NCBI GenBank assembly: GCA_021234155.1
Contig: JAJEKV010000025.1
Location: 3,743,773 to 3,807,772, forward strand
Reading direction: 5' to 3'
From: Isoetes taiwanensis
Taxonomy: Eukaryota > Streptophyta > Lycopodiopsida > Isoetales > Isoetaceae
Length of the DNA stretch: 64,000 nt
The notes under the pieces were generated by a model. The model was given only the letters and a program-made list of their open reading frames with translations. It ran no database searches and was not told the DNA's origin. This document shows positions 10,020-21,506 of the stretch, piece after piece. Within the stretch, counting starts at the first letter, position 1, and every line of letters begins with the position of its first letter. The position numbers and the translations under genes are program-made.

Positions 10020-10525
10020 CTAGTGGTTGGAGTGTAATAGATTCGACAGTGCAACATCAAGAAATGATTGGAAGATGAAACCATATGACATTGGGTTGCA
10101 ATCATCACTTGGGTCTTCTGTGTTTATTATATGCGCTTCCACTTGAACGGGATTCTCAGATTTAGTTGCATCCTCGAGATCCGACAGATCAGGATCAACG
10201 TTAAAGGGCATAGCTAGCCTGTAACATGTAATTTGGTTCAAGCATAGCCTTCTCTTCTAGCTCTTTGCAGATTTGCAAACAACATTGTTCCAGACGTTTT
10301 TTTATTTCAGCATCCGTTTGACCAGGCATCTGCTTTGAGATTTGAGACCATCTGATACATATACAATAACTTACAACATAAGCATTACTTATGCGTATTT
10401 TGAAACAGATTATAGGTAGTGCATTTTTCACGATGTCTGAATCCAATTACCTATTACCGTAAACAGATTGGAGCTCAAAAGCAAGCTTTCTTTCCTGCGA
10501 GGAAAAGTTACCCCTTCTAACTTAA
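10020..10525 (-). pseudogene. R2R3-MYB pseudogene, second half (exon 2 3' part and exon 3)
   Basis: Minus-strand sequence matches the intact gene at 53820-54616: the rest of exon 2 (about 10450-10520, ending QSVYGNR) and exon 3 ([17 protein letters not shown], then LAMPFNVDP, then [10 protein letters not shown]). Frameshifts around 10280-10310 disrupt repeat R3 and the exon ends LSNLLHSNH with an early stop relative to the intact copy. Exon 1 and the first half of exon 2 are not here but at 20051-21506. The break at 10525/10526 is exactly a Helitron 3' terminus. Downstream sequence at 9660-10019 matches 54617-55070, so the copy was duplicated together with its 3' flank. It is not expected to encode a working transcription factor. 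Confidence 0.85.
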
Positions 10526-10559
10526 CTAGTTACGGTGCCCAGCATTGCTGGGCATATGT

Positions 10560-12299
10560 TGGAAACTTGTAAATGTTTCCTGCCACAATATTCACACCCA
10601 TACGTAAGTATTCGTATTTCTGAAACCTTTGATGTAGACAAATATCCTATGATAACACATATTTCCACACTTTGGAAATTCCTCATGTGCTTTGAAAGGG
10701 ACAAATGAAGATCCATTAGGACATGACACTAACATGAGATATTGACCCTATGATCTTTGATTATGTGACATGCTACAATTACAGTCATATTATGAACATC
10801 GCATAAACCTTTTAAGAATTCCATTACATAATTCTAAAGGAATAGAATAGAATAGAATAGATAGAAAGAACGTCGTTCTTTCTAAAGGGGATTTTGAAAG
10901 ATGTTGGAAAAAATAGGTTCTTTTCTGTTTGACAATATTTCTCTTAATGCTTGTACGAAGGAAATAGATAGTTAAGAACGTCGTTGGGTCTATAAGATCA
11001 AAGTGTACTTCATTTACGTGTGTATTTGGAACCTGTAAGTGTGGGTTTTCTATATGTTGGTTTACGATAGAGGGTTTGTTATAGATGTATCTATTTGGTG
11101 CATCTTGTATTGTGGTGCATCTATTGGTGGGCTTTTGTTATATATGCATAAGTCAAGTTCGTCAATTCGAAGCAGCAATTATTATAACAAGAAGAGTTTG
11201 TAGATTGTAACATGGTTGAAGGAGTTGAACCTTCTAATGAAACTATAAGAAATGCAATCAAGAATCCATGCAAAAAAAAGGGGAAGAATATAGAAGATGT
11301 TTATTGCTTATAAAATGTAGAACTTAAGATATAGCAATGCCTTTTATTCAATTTTTTGCCTCCTCAAATCGTGTACTCATAATCCAATATCGTGTCATCA
11401 TAATCCAATATAGAATATGGTCAAGTCTTGTACTCATTCTTTAACATATGCTTTAAAAATTATTTAAGCCAATGCACTTTTACCAACCGCCACCATAAGC
11501 CAGTGCTTTGTCCATTTCATCCCACTATTGTTGATTATAAAAATCATAGAAACAAAATGCCAACACTAAGCATGAATAAGAGTATGTGTTGCCCCATATA
11601 GATAGAAAAGCATAGATAAAGATGTGTGTTTATACTGGGCTTTTGATGGGTTACTTTTTCTAGCTTCATGCCAGTGTACGCCTGCATCTAATGTGGTTCC
11701 AATACAAAACATAGTTGCCTAGCAATGGTAACTTTGTGCATCTAGGTTCATGCCAAAATAATTAGTTTGTATTGGTATCGATCAAATGTGGTTCCAACAC
11801 AAAACATCAGTGCCTAGCATTGATAAATTTGTGCCTCTTATTCTCAAGACACTTGAAAAGACAAAAAACAAAAAACATGCCCAGAGTACCCATAATTCTC
11901 AAGGCACTTCACAAAAAACTTAGATGGCAACATTACCAATTCATTGCTCATAATTGATATGAAAAAAAATGATTTAGAATCATGTAAAAAATAATTGGTA
12001 AGCATAAGCATACAAATGGAAAATAAGCATAAATGTGGAAATTGTGGTGCATATCACACTTTGGGAGTTAAAAATGTACCATTGGAGGGGCAATTTCAGC
12101 ACTTCGTATCACAAATTAAGCTCAAGTTATTCTGCATTATGGTCAGGCACGATTTATATAAGTGCTAAGGACTAATGGTGTGCAATTACTTGTTAAATAT
12201 AGATCTCAAAAATTATAGATAGCATAACTCCTTTGTCAAACAGAGATAAAATGCGTTATCTTAGTACAGAGTCCATGGGTCAAAAAAATATATAATAGC
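10560..12299. other. Helitron interior, no gene recognised
   Basis: AT-rich sequence with short simple repeats, including ATAG(AATAG)n at about 10840-10862. No coding sequence or RNA gene could be supported. Confidence 0.4.
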
Positions 12300-14471
12300 T
12301 GGAGATGTGGAGAGATTGATGGTGATCAGTCCTTTACGTGGTGTAATGGTTGGACAGGAGCTGGCAGAGCTTATGCAAGGCATGATAGAGGACACTTTAA
12401 TACTTGTGCAGCTGCTCGGCTAGTGGATTTTCGTCGCTCAAATCTTCTGGATAGCTCCGTGTCTGATCATAATCCACAACTTCTAACTAATGATGTGGCT
12501 AATTGTCATCGACCTACCAGGACCTACTTTAAGCTTAATTGCAAGTACTTGGAGGATGATGAGTTCAAACTTGGATGTAGTCGGGCTTGGTCTCGGGCCT
12601 TCTCACCTCGTAGGGGCATGTCTGGGGTTGTTGCAGCGTTGTCTGCAGTGAAGTCATTTGCAAAAGAATATGGGAGAGTCAGAGCTGCTGAAGCTAGAGG
12701 ACTATTGACTGCATTGTACCAGGAATTAGAAGTACTCCGCGCTCGTGGCTATACTAGTGGAGTCAGAGAAAAGGAGTTATTATCTCAGATCAAGGCTATG
12801 GAAACTGTAAAAGTTACTGAAGCCAAAGTGAAAGCGAGGGGTTGCGATGGTTCAAGGATCGGAGATAGATGTACCCGGTCCTTTTTGCGGCCGCAAGAAG
12901 AAGGAAACTTCGCCACTTCTATACATTCTTTGGTGTTGCCGGATGGCTCTTATCTCCCGTCCGGTGAATCTCAAGCGGTATCTTCATCATCACTTTTCTT
13001 CATTCTTTTTTGCACGACACCCATTGCCCTTTCGGAAGGACATGCAATTGGCGTGTTGACTAAGGTGTGTCGCATTGTTTCAAGAGCGAGGTTGCTTCTT
13101 GAGTCTAATATCGTGAAGGAGGACTTAAAAGCAAAATGTGGGCTCTCTTGAAAAAGACAAATGCCCGGTCTTGATGGCTTTCTGTTGAATTCTTTCAAAA
13201 GTGCTAGGACTGGTTGGAGGATGACATATATGATGCCTTTTATGAGTTTCGAGAGATTTAGGAGCCTTGATAAGATTTTTGAATCTGAGTTGTATCTCTC
13301 TCATTCCAAAGAGCAAGGAACCCAAGACTATTTCATTTGGCGACCTATTACATTGCTTTCCCTCAGATACAAGATCTTTGCTAAGTCATTGGCGAAAAGA
13401 GTCCGAGACATCTTGGGCGACGCTATCTCGTCAACACAATCGGCTTTCTCCCCTCGTCGTTGTGTTCTCAACAACGTGGGCTGCTTTGATATGAAGGAAT
13501 ATATTGGGCCCGATTCTGAGGGGTCATAGAGCGTTGTATCTTAAGTTTGATTTTGCTAAAGCTTACGATAGTGTTGATTGGGGTTTCTTGGAGAAGTGTC
13601 TTCTTGCACTTGGGTTTGGGGAGTCATTCACAAGGAATGTCATGAAGCTCCATACATCGGCCCGGATCTCTTTGCCGTTTTCCAAGGCGAGCCATCGGAT
13701 ATTTTTGTAGTGGGTAGAGGAATTCGGCAAGGTTGTCCCTTAGCACCCTTGCTTTTCTGAATTGTGGCGTATATTATCCCGGCTCTTCTCCGTGGCTACC
13801 CAAGATGGCGTTATTCAAGGCCTCCCAATGGACGATGGTTCTCAAGAGGTATGTAACCAGTATGCCGATGACACTTTTTTGTTCCTAATTGCCGAGGCTG
13901 AGAATCTTCGTAATGCTAAGCTATTATTAGACACATTCTCCTTAGCATCAGGAGTTCTTGTAGGGTGGCAAAAATGTACAGCTTTGTGGACGTTGGACAG
14001 TCCCATCCCTCCCTGTATTTTGGACTATCCATGGAAGATTCTTTTGCATGGCAATACCACAAAGTTGCTTCGCACGTCTCGATCTAGCCAGCAAATTTTG
14101 CTTGCTATCTATCCTGATGCTTGGCCCAAACTACGGAAACGAGCTTTTCATCTCGCGTGTGGCTGGCTTTTATGGTCAACCTGGAAGAGAAGGAGGCTGT
14201 TTATCTTTAAGGGCGTAGGTACTGCAGATTAGATTGTTCTTCAGTGGGCGCAAAATAAAATTGTTATGGCTTACAATTGTTCTTCTCTTGATCAAGAGAA
14301 GAAAGTACTAATCTGGCATACTTACCTTCAAATTCATTCTTTTGCATAGGCAGGTGGTTGTGCTCAGTTGGATCGGTTTGTCCACTGGGGTTATAATCCT
14401 GTCTTTGCATTTTATGTTGCTCTGGTTTTTAGTTGGTGAGTAAAGCTTGTCGTCCTTCAAAAAAAAAAATT
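12300..14471 (+). pseudogene. L1-type LINE, 5'-truncated, reverse transcriptase remnant with poly(A)
   Basis: Fragments in several frames follow the order of a plant LINE ORF2. The endonuclease end (FTWCNGWTGAGRAYARHDR, SVSDHNP) is followed by the reverse transcriptase: N-terminal part (PGLDGF), RPITLL..YKIFAKSLAKR, LKFDFAKAYDSVDW, GRGIRQGCPLAPLLF and the catalytic YADDTFLFL at about 13860-13890. The C-terminal region LACGWLLWSTWKRRRLFIF follows directly, so several hundred codons between the palm and the tail are deleted. Frameshifts and stops (for example at 13151, 13527 and 13757) make it inactive. A poly(A) run at about 14459-14469 marks the 3' end. The C-terminal part closely resembles the LINE fragment at 50320-50853, so both belong to one family. 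It sits inside the Helitron and inserted after or with it. Confidence 0.88.
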
Positions 14472-14549
14472 TGTGAACATCTGGAGATATAAAACCACAA
14501 TACAGATGGTCAAGTGTCATGTAGAGAATTAAGACAATGAATAAATTGT

Positions 14550-16130
14550 GAATGCCATTTTATATATCTTTAATGACAGCAGCAGAGCCATACAATCTGT
14601 ACCTTCGAATAAAGAATCCCGGGGGGTTCACGTATGTATTCCATAGAATACATGTGCGTGGACGGAAGAGGGGTTTTTTTGAAAAAAAAAAGTACGTATA
14701 CCTGCGGTCGCTTGTACGTTTTGGCGCCCAGATGTATGCATTTTCCACGGTCCGGGGATGGATTTCTTCGAGCTGCTAAGGCGTAAGAGTACGTTTTAGG
14801 GCTTTGAATCCGAAGCTTGCTGCCAGAAAAACGTCAAGGGATTTGGTGTTTCGGAGGGTTTTGAATCCAAGCTTTGCTCTGATACATAGCGATTTAGCTG
14901 AGCGCAGCCACTTCTTGAAGTCCTTTGCATACAAGTATGACGAAATGGCATTCTTCCATCTGCCTTTGGCTAGTTACAAAAAATCTGGATTTTAGATTTA
15001 AGTATTTTGGATGGCCACAGAGTTGAGATTGCTTGTGATTTTGCTTGCATACAAACAAAGATCTGGGCTACATGCTGGAAGTTCTGTGCCAAGGCATAAT
15101 ATCAACCGTAGCATGGCCCATATGAAGCAAGGCTTGGTGAAACTTCGCCAGTTGGATGCTTGGTCCACAGGAAAATGTCCTTTGGATGCTGTTGGAGTGA
15201 AAGCTAGCATCTACTATGGTCGCTTCATGAATTGAAGCTATCGGATCTGCTTCACCAGCATAAAAAAAGTGATATTTTTTTTTTCGAAATGCAAGTACAG
15301 GACATCGAAGCTTGGTCGAAGCATGCTGCTACTTGTGGTAACAAACACACGAAATCTGAGTGCATGATAGGCAGTTTTTCCGATACTTGGCTTCTAGGCT
15401 TATAGGAATGCTTATGAATGGTGCATATGTTACATAGTACCACCAGCTGGAATGACACTTTATATCTGCTGTAGAGCTCCTATTATACGATGATTCGTGT
15501 TGAAGATGTGCTGAAACAACCTTATCTGCGGCAAGCTTGATGGGTTTAGGGAGCAAATCGAAATTCCTTGTGGCATGATTCTGCATTCTGCAAGACACCC
15601 TATGATGATACAAACAAGAAGCAATTTTTAGAAGAGCTCCAAATCAGGTTTGGGAAATTAAATACGTCTGATTTCACTTTCGAATTTTCTATGGCCACGT
15701 TCTATGGCTATTTGTCTCATTTAAACATACTTAGACTAGGAATTTGGAAAATGTCCGCCTAGTAATACTTTTAGGCATTTGATTTAGCTTTTCGATGCCT
15801 GATGTTTCAATGCAAACAGAGTTATGGTCTATTAGATATGGTCATTTTGCCAATCTGATGTTAATTCAGAACAAAGAAACTATTTGTCTTGTTTAGACAA
15901 AGTTAGACTAGGATTTTGAAAAAGGGTCGCCTAGCATTAATTTTAGGCATTTGATTAATCTCTGTAATGCCTGTTGTTTCAACGCAAATAGAGATATGGT
16001 CTAGTAGATATGGTCATTTTATAATCTGTTGTACATGATGACATTCAATAGAAAGATACCATGTATTACAACCTGTTTCTCAAAAACTCTAGAGATATAT
16101 TTGGAAAGTTAAAATTCTCCCAATATGTCT
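14550..16130. other. Helitron interior with unidentified gene-like fragments
   Basis: Short plus-strand frames (14804-14995, 15011-15235, 15568-15762) look more protein-like than their surroundings but match nothing I recognise. The first contains LAERSHFLKSFAYKYD and could be part of the same captured locus as TIM44, which begins downstream; this is a guess. No intact gene is present. Confidence 0.3.
15712..16022. repeat. Tandem duplication of about 175 bp
   Basis: The segment from about 15712 (TTGTCTCATTTAAACA...) is repeated from about 15888 (TTGTCTTGTTTAGACA...). Both copies contain TTTTAGGCATTTGATT and end GATATGGTCATTTT. The copies have diverged by scattered substitutions. Confidence 0.75.
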
Positions 16131-16199
16131 TGTTGTTGTGGGTCCCATGGATTAGGTCTATTTGATAGGCTCAGACATATTTCGATGTTCAAGGGATGC

Positions 16200-17563
16200 A
16201 GATTTCAGTCCTTGAGTTGGACCAGAGCGAAGACTCTGAGTTGCAAACTGAATAATGCAGAACTAAGGAGACAGCAGAGCACTTGTACAAGCATGTTGAT
16301 GCAGCGGGAGGAAGGAGTTGAAGGCAAAGCAGGTCGAGATGTCTTCTATGCAGAACATTCTCCTTTGTATGTTTTGCTTCAAATTGCTCTTGTATACGTA
16401 TGCTATGTATTTACTAGCTGGGTATGCTTTTGCTCATTCCTATTTACTTGGCTTTGAATTTATTCATGTTAATATTACATGTTCTTGCATACCAGACCGT
16501 AAATCTTGAACATGATTGTACCCGGCATCTTGTCGGGTTAAGTAATAACATGTATACATGCATGCAGGTTTCTATATCCTTAAAGGAGAAGGTTTCTGAG
16601 GCCAAGGATCAGGTATAGCATTGACACACTATTAAATTAAGTTTGAGGAGAGGCTGTAAGTAGCAGTATTATTCTTGTTTAGGCAAAGGAAACTGTCGGG
16701 AAATTTCAAGTGAATAAGGAGGAGATTGGAAAGAAAAGTGAGGAACCTTTTCCAAAGGCAGACACAAAAACTAGAGATCAGGCTGGCATTTTCTTTGCCT
16801 GAGTTTGTTCAAGAGGTCCAAGAAGAAATAAAGCACAGAAATAAAGCATGTGCTGGGCGCATATTTCAAGGTATGCCTAATTGTAAACAAATTCAAAGAG
16901 TCTTTGGTGCCTTTTAGATTCTAAAACTCGAAAAATGTGAATTGTTTTGCAGGGTGATTTGTCATCTTTAAAGAAATGGTGCAGTAGAGAAGTCGTGGAT
17001 CGTTGTCATGCCGAACGCAGAGCTTATGAAAGCCAGGGCATTTTCTTAGATAATAAGGTTGGTGGTCTCTGGGAGTTATGTAAAAACAGCTTCGTAACTG
17101 ATGTCAGCAATGTGTATTATTCAGATTTTGTTTATATCAGAAGTTGAGGTGAAAGAGACAAAACTTGTTGGCAATGTCCCTATTATTATTCTCGCAGTGA
17201 GTATAATGAACTTACAAGCTTTAACATGAGATAATAGGCATTCATGAGTAAAACAAATATACTGTTAAACCTAATTCTTTGCTGTCATTTTTTTTAGTTT
17301 CAGACGCAACAAATATATTGTGTGCGAGATCAGTATGGGAACATCAGGGAAGGTTCAAAGGTAAGAGTGTTAATAACTTGGGTGGTTGGTGGTTGTAGAT
17401 AGTCATTCCTGATGTCTTTTTGTGTTACATTAAGGATGATATTCAAACAGTTTATTATGCGTGGGCAATGCAACAAATACCCCCACAAGAAGGCGACAAT
17501 GATTTTACTCCACGGTGGCAGCTAAGGGAAATGCAACAACTTGGAGTACATGCCGTTATTTAA
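16200..17563 (+). pseudogene. TIM44: TIM44 (mitochondrial import) gene fragment with introns
   Basis: Exon-like blocks match plant TIM44, which tethers mtHsp70 to the TIM23 channel on the matrix side. They are: about 16250-16330 (TKETAEHLYKHVDAA), 16568-16612 (VSISLKEKVSEAKDQ), 16683-16870 (SLPEFVQEVQEEI), 16953-17057 (SLKKWCSREVVDRCHAERR, YESQGIFLDNK), 17141-17196 (VEVKETKLVGNVPIIILA), 17298-17360 (FQTQQIYCVRDQYGN) and 17435-17563 (VYYAWAMQQIP, LREMQQLGVHAVI, stop). Splice sites are mostly intact, so this derives from genomic DNA, not from an mRNA. Within 16683-16870 a frame change joins a linker-region piece to the C-terminal domain, indicating an internal deletion; the mitochondrial targeting start is not identifiable, and the next junction is out of phase. 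It lies antisense to the Helitron that contains it. Confidence 0.85.
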
Positions 17564-19425
17564 TATACGATAAGTTCAACAGCAGACTATTGCTTATGGA
17601 ACGACTTCGGCATGCAGGAGACATCTGCCATGTTTGGATACTACGATTTTTCGAAGCCTTCTGGCAGTCGATTAACATTACCCTTGGATCGTTAACAAGA
17701 AATTGCAGTGTCTAAGGAGAAGCAAGGAGCAACAAATGCCATTTTTTGAGAAAATTCCTGCCAAGGTAGTTCTACGGATCGGATAAGTTATAGAGAATAA
17801 TCGTTATCATACTTGTTGATTGCAAGTGCAAAGAAAGATGTGAGATTTAGAGGGCTACATTGAGAATTATTTTTGTGCGAAGTCTAAAAAAAAAATGTTA
17901 GTGCATCTTTGGACTTCTTATTACTGCATTTTACTTATTTATCGGGAGGAAAATGGTTCATATAAGTTAGCAAATATTTGGAAGAAGAGAATCATTTATA
18001 GGAAAATTTTGAATTGTGCAGCTTCGAAGTTCCATTGTTGCAAAAATTCTGGTAAATGCCAAATGTTAAAAAAAAAAAAATATCACTAAATGACATTAAA
18101 ATTCATTTTTGGAGTGCATAATAGTAACTACCTCTTAGATGGAGGAGGTTGCTTGTGGTCAGGCGTGCCACGTGTGGTGTTAGCTGTGAGTGGCATTGCC
18201 TTATGTGGGTTTACTTACGCCACGTGTGGTGTTAGCTGTGAGTGGCATTGCCTTATGTGGGTTTACTTAAGTGTGTATAATATGTGATCCATGGGACCTG
18301 AAATTTTGGTTTACTTACGGGTCACGTTTGACACCTAGGAGGCTACAATACGTGATCCATGTGACCTGAAATTACGCGATCTATAACCCGAAATTTGCGT
18401 GACCGGATGTAAATATACAGTAGAGGGTAGGATACATGAATGAATAATGGACGTAAAAATAAGGTTAAGGGTAGGGCAAGAAGTGCTTAGACTGGGTGTA
18501 AAAGTATGGAATCGGGTATGATTCTTCGACAGTATGGGACCGTATACATAGGGGTTTCTATGGAGGGTCAGCTGTATACAGAGGGGTTTCTCCTGACTTG
18601 ATGCACGCACATGCCATATGCCCCTTATATAGAGGTGAACCCCCCGGGTAAAGAATATTGTATCTATATTCCCATTACAAATCATTGTGCTAAACAGACG
18701 ACCATAAACTTAGTGAAAGAAGGAATGTTCCATTGCAGAAATACATTGCGACATGTCCTGCCTTTGTATCTTTACTACTATCCAAACTGCTATTGGAGCA
18801 GGGATGACTATGCAATGCATAAACAAAGTTTTCATTAAAGTGTAAAGATTTTCAACTACTGCTCTTCCAAATCATAATAACAAACAATCATGCACCTATA
18901 AAGATTAAATTTATTTGCCAAACCATTATGACCATCCAGCTTCTCATGCTTTTTTGAGAATCCAAGTCTTGATGCCTTCATTAATTAAATGATAAAACTC
19001 AAGTGGCCATATTCTCACAATTTATGTTGCATCAACAAATGCACTTCACTATCTTTTTGTATCCTAGCCTAGTAGAAGAAATAAAAGATATAAGAGTTTA
19101 AAATTTCAACATATGTCCTAGAGAGAAATTCAGCTGGTTAATCCATGCCTCACAACTAAAACAGGGCCATTGAAACAAAATAAATATTTCCTATTGTTCT
19201 ATTTATCGTAAGATCTTACTCTTGAGAGGACTTATGCATGAAGAAATGAAATATTGCAGTATGTGCATCTAATCTGGGCAAATCTAAAGGCTCTGCCTAA
19301 ATGATATCTGTATTGTGATCGTCTCACGTTAAAATATACTTCCTTCCTTCCTTCCTTCATCAGATGAGCTAACATTTTCGTCGGAATCATTAGTAAATTT
19401 CGCGAAATTCATAATAAATTCATCC
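17564..19425. other. Helitron interior between gene fragments
   Basis: No coding sequence is supported. It includes a 51-bp tandem duplication at about 18165-18270 (CCACGTGTGGTGTTAG units) and a (TTCC)n tract at about 19339-19357 that resembles the retroposon tail at 6140-6160. Confidence 0.4.
18165..18270. repeat. 51-bp tandem duplication
   Basis: Two nearly identical copies of a unit starting CCACGTGTGGTGTTAGCTG and ending GTGGGTTTACTTA lie head to tail. Confidence 0.85.
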
Positions 19426-19429
19426 TTCA

Positions 19430-19800
19430 CAGCATGCAGTAGGTACCAGTGGCTCCTTTTTCTTCTGAACTACTCCACCAATCATTGTAAATCTTATAAG
19501 AATTCTTAGGGTCTTAACCCTAACAATCATGCCAGGCATCAAGATGGGTAAAGGAACAGGCTTAAGCTTAGCTTTGGGAACAACTTCCCTGAGCTGTCGT
19601 GTTTCTTCATATGCAAAAGTCTCAGTTTTAAGTTTGAGGTGGAAATTGCTTGAAAAAAAAAGCTAGACCTTTCTCACCTCCAAAGAAAGCCTCTTGTAAG
19701 ACCTAGAAGCTCCTTCTCACGGCGTTGCCAGATTGAGGCAGAGTCTCATGTATTGAAGAATTCGAAGAAGAATAAAAAGTAGACAAATCAGAGCTAGGAG
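19430..19800 (-). pseudogene. NDHS: NDHS (chloroplast NDH complex subunit S) gene fragment
   Basis: On the minus strand, spread over frames, are REKELLGLTRGF, then FGGEKGLAFFFKQFPP, then LREVVPKAKLKPVPLPILMPGMIVRV. Plant NDHS, the ferredoxin-binding subunit of the chloroplast NAD(P)H dehydrogenase-like complex, has the same order: EKEMMGLTGGF-GGEKGL...PPP, a basic spacer, then LPLLMPGM at the start of its SH3-like domain. Frameshifts fall after GF and after MPGMIVRV, and the domain decays after that. No transit peptide could be identified. It lies near the 5' end of the Helitron and on the same strand as it. Identification rests on motif order rather than length, so it is less sure than TIM44. 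Confidence 0.6.
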
Positions 19801-20050
19801 TGGATCCGCCATTTCATGCTGAATCCGTCTCGCCAGTGAAAAGTTTTTTCGTATTCAAGCTGTGGCTCTTGTTAGGGTTCAGGGCCAATAGTAGAAAATA
19901 ATTCTGGTGATTTTTAGCTCTTTTTAATCACGTACGTCCAACATTATAGGTCATGCCGTGGACCGGTGGACCATGGTATTAGCAAATCCTGCCCGTCCGA
20001 ATTAGGGCTAGATGCAAAACGGATACATACTATAATCTTATAATATAGGA

Positions 20051-21506
20051 TATCAGGTCTCAAGTAATTAAGCCATCTCAGTCTGCAACTTCGATCACAT
20101 CGATCTAGTCCTGAAGCAAGGAAAAAGATAATCAGTTGAGAATATTTCAACTTGTATTCATCGGAATTCCTGTTAGATAGTACTCAGCAAAAGAAACTCT
20201 GTTATGGAGGGAGTAATGGCCGAGAGTAGGCCATTTCGGCTTATAATGGCCTGGTGTCGGGCCAGGTCACGACGGCGATAGTCAGTTGAGGATATTTCAA
20301 CTTCTATTCCTCGGAATTCCTGTTAAATAGTACTCGGCAAAAGAAACTCTGTTATGGAGGGCAATGGTAGGCCAGGCCATTTCGACTTATAATGGCTGGC
20401 GGGCGGGCGGTCCGCGACGCCAGATTCGCCCGCCCCGGAGCCATTATATCGTGACCTGGCCCGCCGCCAGGCCATTATAAGCCGAAATGGCCTACTCTCA
20501 GCCATGACTCGATGTAAAGGTCAACAGCATGCAATTTCGTCCGCCACATGTGCGGTGATGTGGCAAAGGTATAAAACCTTTTTTCGTCATATTAGCTTCC
20601 CCTTTTTCGCATTATCATCGAACTCGGTGATGGCGCTCTGGTTTTTCTAAGTTTAGCTATGGCGCTCGTTGCTTTTTTGGCTGGCGCTGGGCTTTAATCT
20701 GCTGTTGCTACTCGTTGACAGAGTTTGGCGAAGTTTCGAGATGTTTTGAGAAGTTTCTTGAGAAGTTTTCTGATTTTTTGATCTCCGGCTATGGTGCTTG
20801 TTGCTTTCTTCTCAGGCGATGTGTTCTAATTTTCTGCTACTGCTTCATTACGAAGTTTGGCGTCAGAGAGGTTTCTTGCATGTTTTTGATAAAACTTGTT
20901 GCATGCAAGTTTTAACTTGCTTTTTCCTTGTTTAGCATTGTTATTAAGTGTTTGGAAGCAGCGGATCTTCAAAATGGTAAGCATTATTGTTGTAATCTTA
21001 GATTATTTTTTCAAGATTCTAACATTGTTCTATTTTTTTCTTGCAGGTTTCCGTGGAGAGGTTTATCGAGGTTTTTTTCTTGCAGGTTTCCGTGGAGAGG
21101 TTTTTTATTTTGATTTCTGGAATGAAGATCATTGATCTCAAATCTCTTGTACTTCAGAACTTTTCAATGCAATGGAAATTACTTTCTTGAAAAATTTGTA
21201 TTAATATTGAAGTTTAGATGTAAATTTCTTGTATTGTTACTGCACTTAAGCTGGAAAAACTTGTATTATTTCAAAACTTCAAAAAAATTATAACTTTCAA
21301 ATCTAAGGAAAGACTAGCCATTATGGTTTATAATGGCAGTCTGAAACACAATGAAATTGCATGCTATTAACCTTTACGGTTTGTTATTCAAATCAAAATG
21401 GAGGACCAGCTTGAAGGGGAACGCCCTTCTGCCTCTTCGCTACATGCCTGCTTACAAATGCCATGAGCTTCATATCCTCATCGGGGGACCGGAGACGCTT
21501 CTTCAT
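20051..21506 (-). pseudogene. R2R3-MYB pseudogene, first half (exon 1 and exon 2 5' part)
   Basis: Exon 1 is 21407-21506 and matches the intact gene at 53820, but with key Trp codons lost (KKRLRSP instead of KKRLWSP, RQKGVP instead of RWKGVP). Exon 2 starts at about 20109 ([20 protein letters not shown]) and stops at 20051, where a Helitron 5' end begins. The remainder of the exon is at 10450-10525, beyond that Helitron. Intron 1 is enlarged to about 1.3 kb by a partial duplication and a snapback element; the intact copy has about 130 bp. Loss of the structural Trp residues of R2 shows it was decaying as a DNA-binding protein whatever the order of insertions. Confidence 0.85.
20126..20505. 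repeat. Snapback inverted repeat and duplicated intron segment inside MYB intron 1
   Basis: GAGAGTAGGCCATTTCGGC (from about 20222) pairs with GCCGAAATGGCCTACTCTC (about 20481-20499); with flanks the arms reach about 55 bp. Between and before them, an intron segment of about 90 bp occurs twice (20126-20215 and 20278-20364). Motif TTATAATGGC recurs near 21330, which may be the far end of the same insertion. Confidence 0.75.

Larger units (their letters stand above)
10526..20050 (-). mobile_element. 9.5-kb Helitron inserted in a MYB exon, carrying captured gene fragments
   Basis: On the minus strand the element starts TCCTATATTATAAG after an A (position 20051) and ends in hairpin GCCCAGCAATGCTGGGC, ACCGTAACTAG (10526), followed by T. 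The two flanks are the two halves of one MYB exon 2 (CCTGATA on one side, TTAGAAGGGG a few bases into the other), which fixes both ends. No Rep/helicase coding was found inside, so it is non-autonomous. It carries a LINE (12300-14471), a TIM44 gene fragment with introns (16200-17563) and an NDHS fragment (19430-19800). Gene capture is a known Helitron behaviour; that these two genes were captured rather than separately inserted is inference. Confidence 0.8.
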
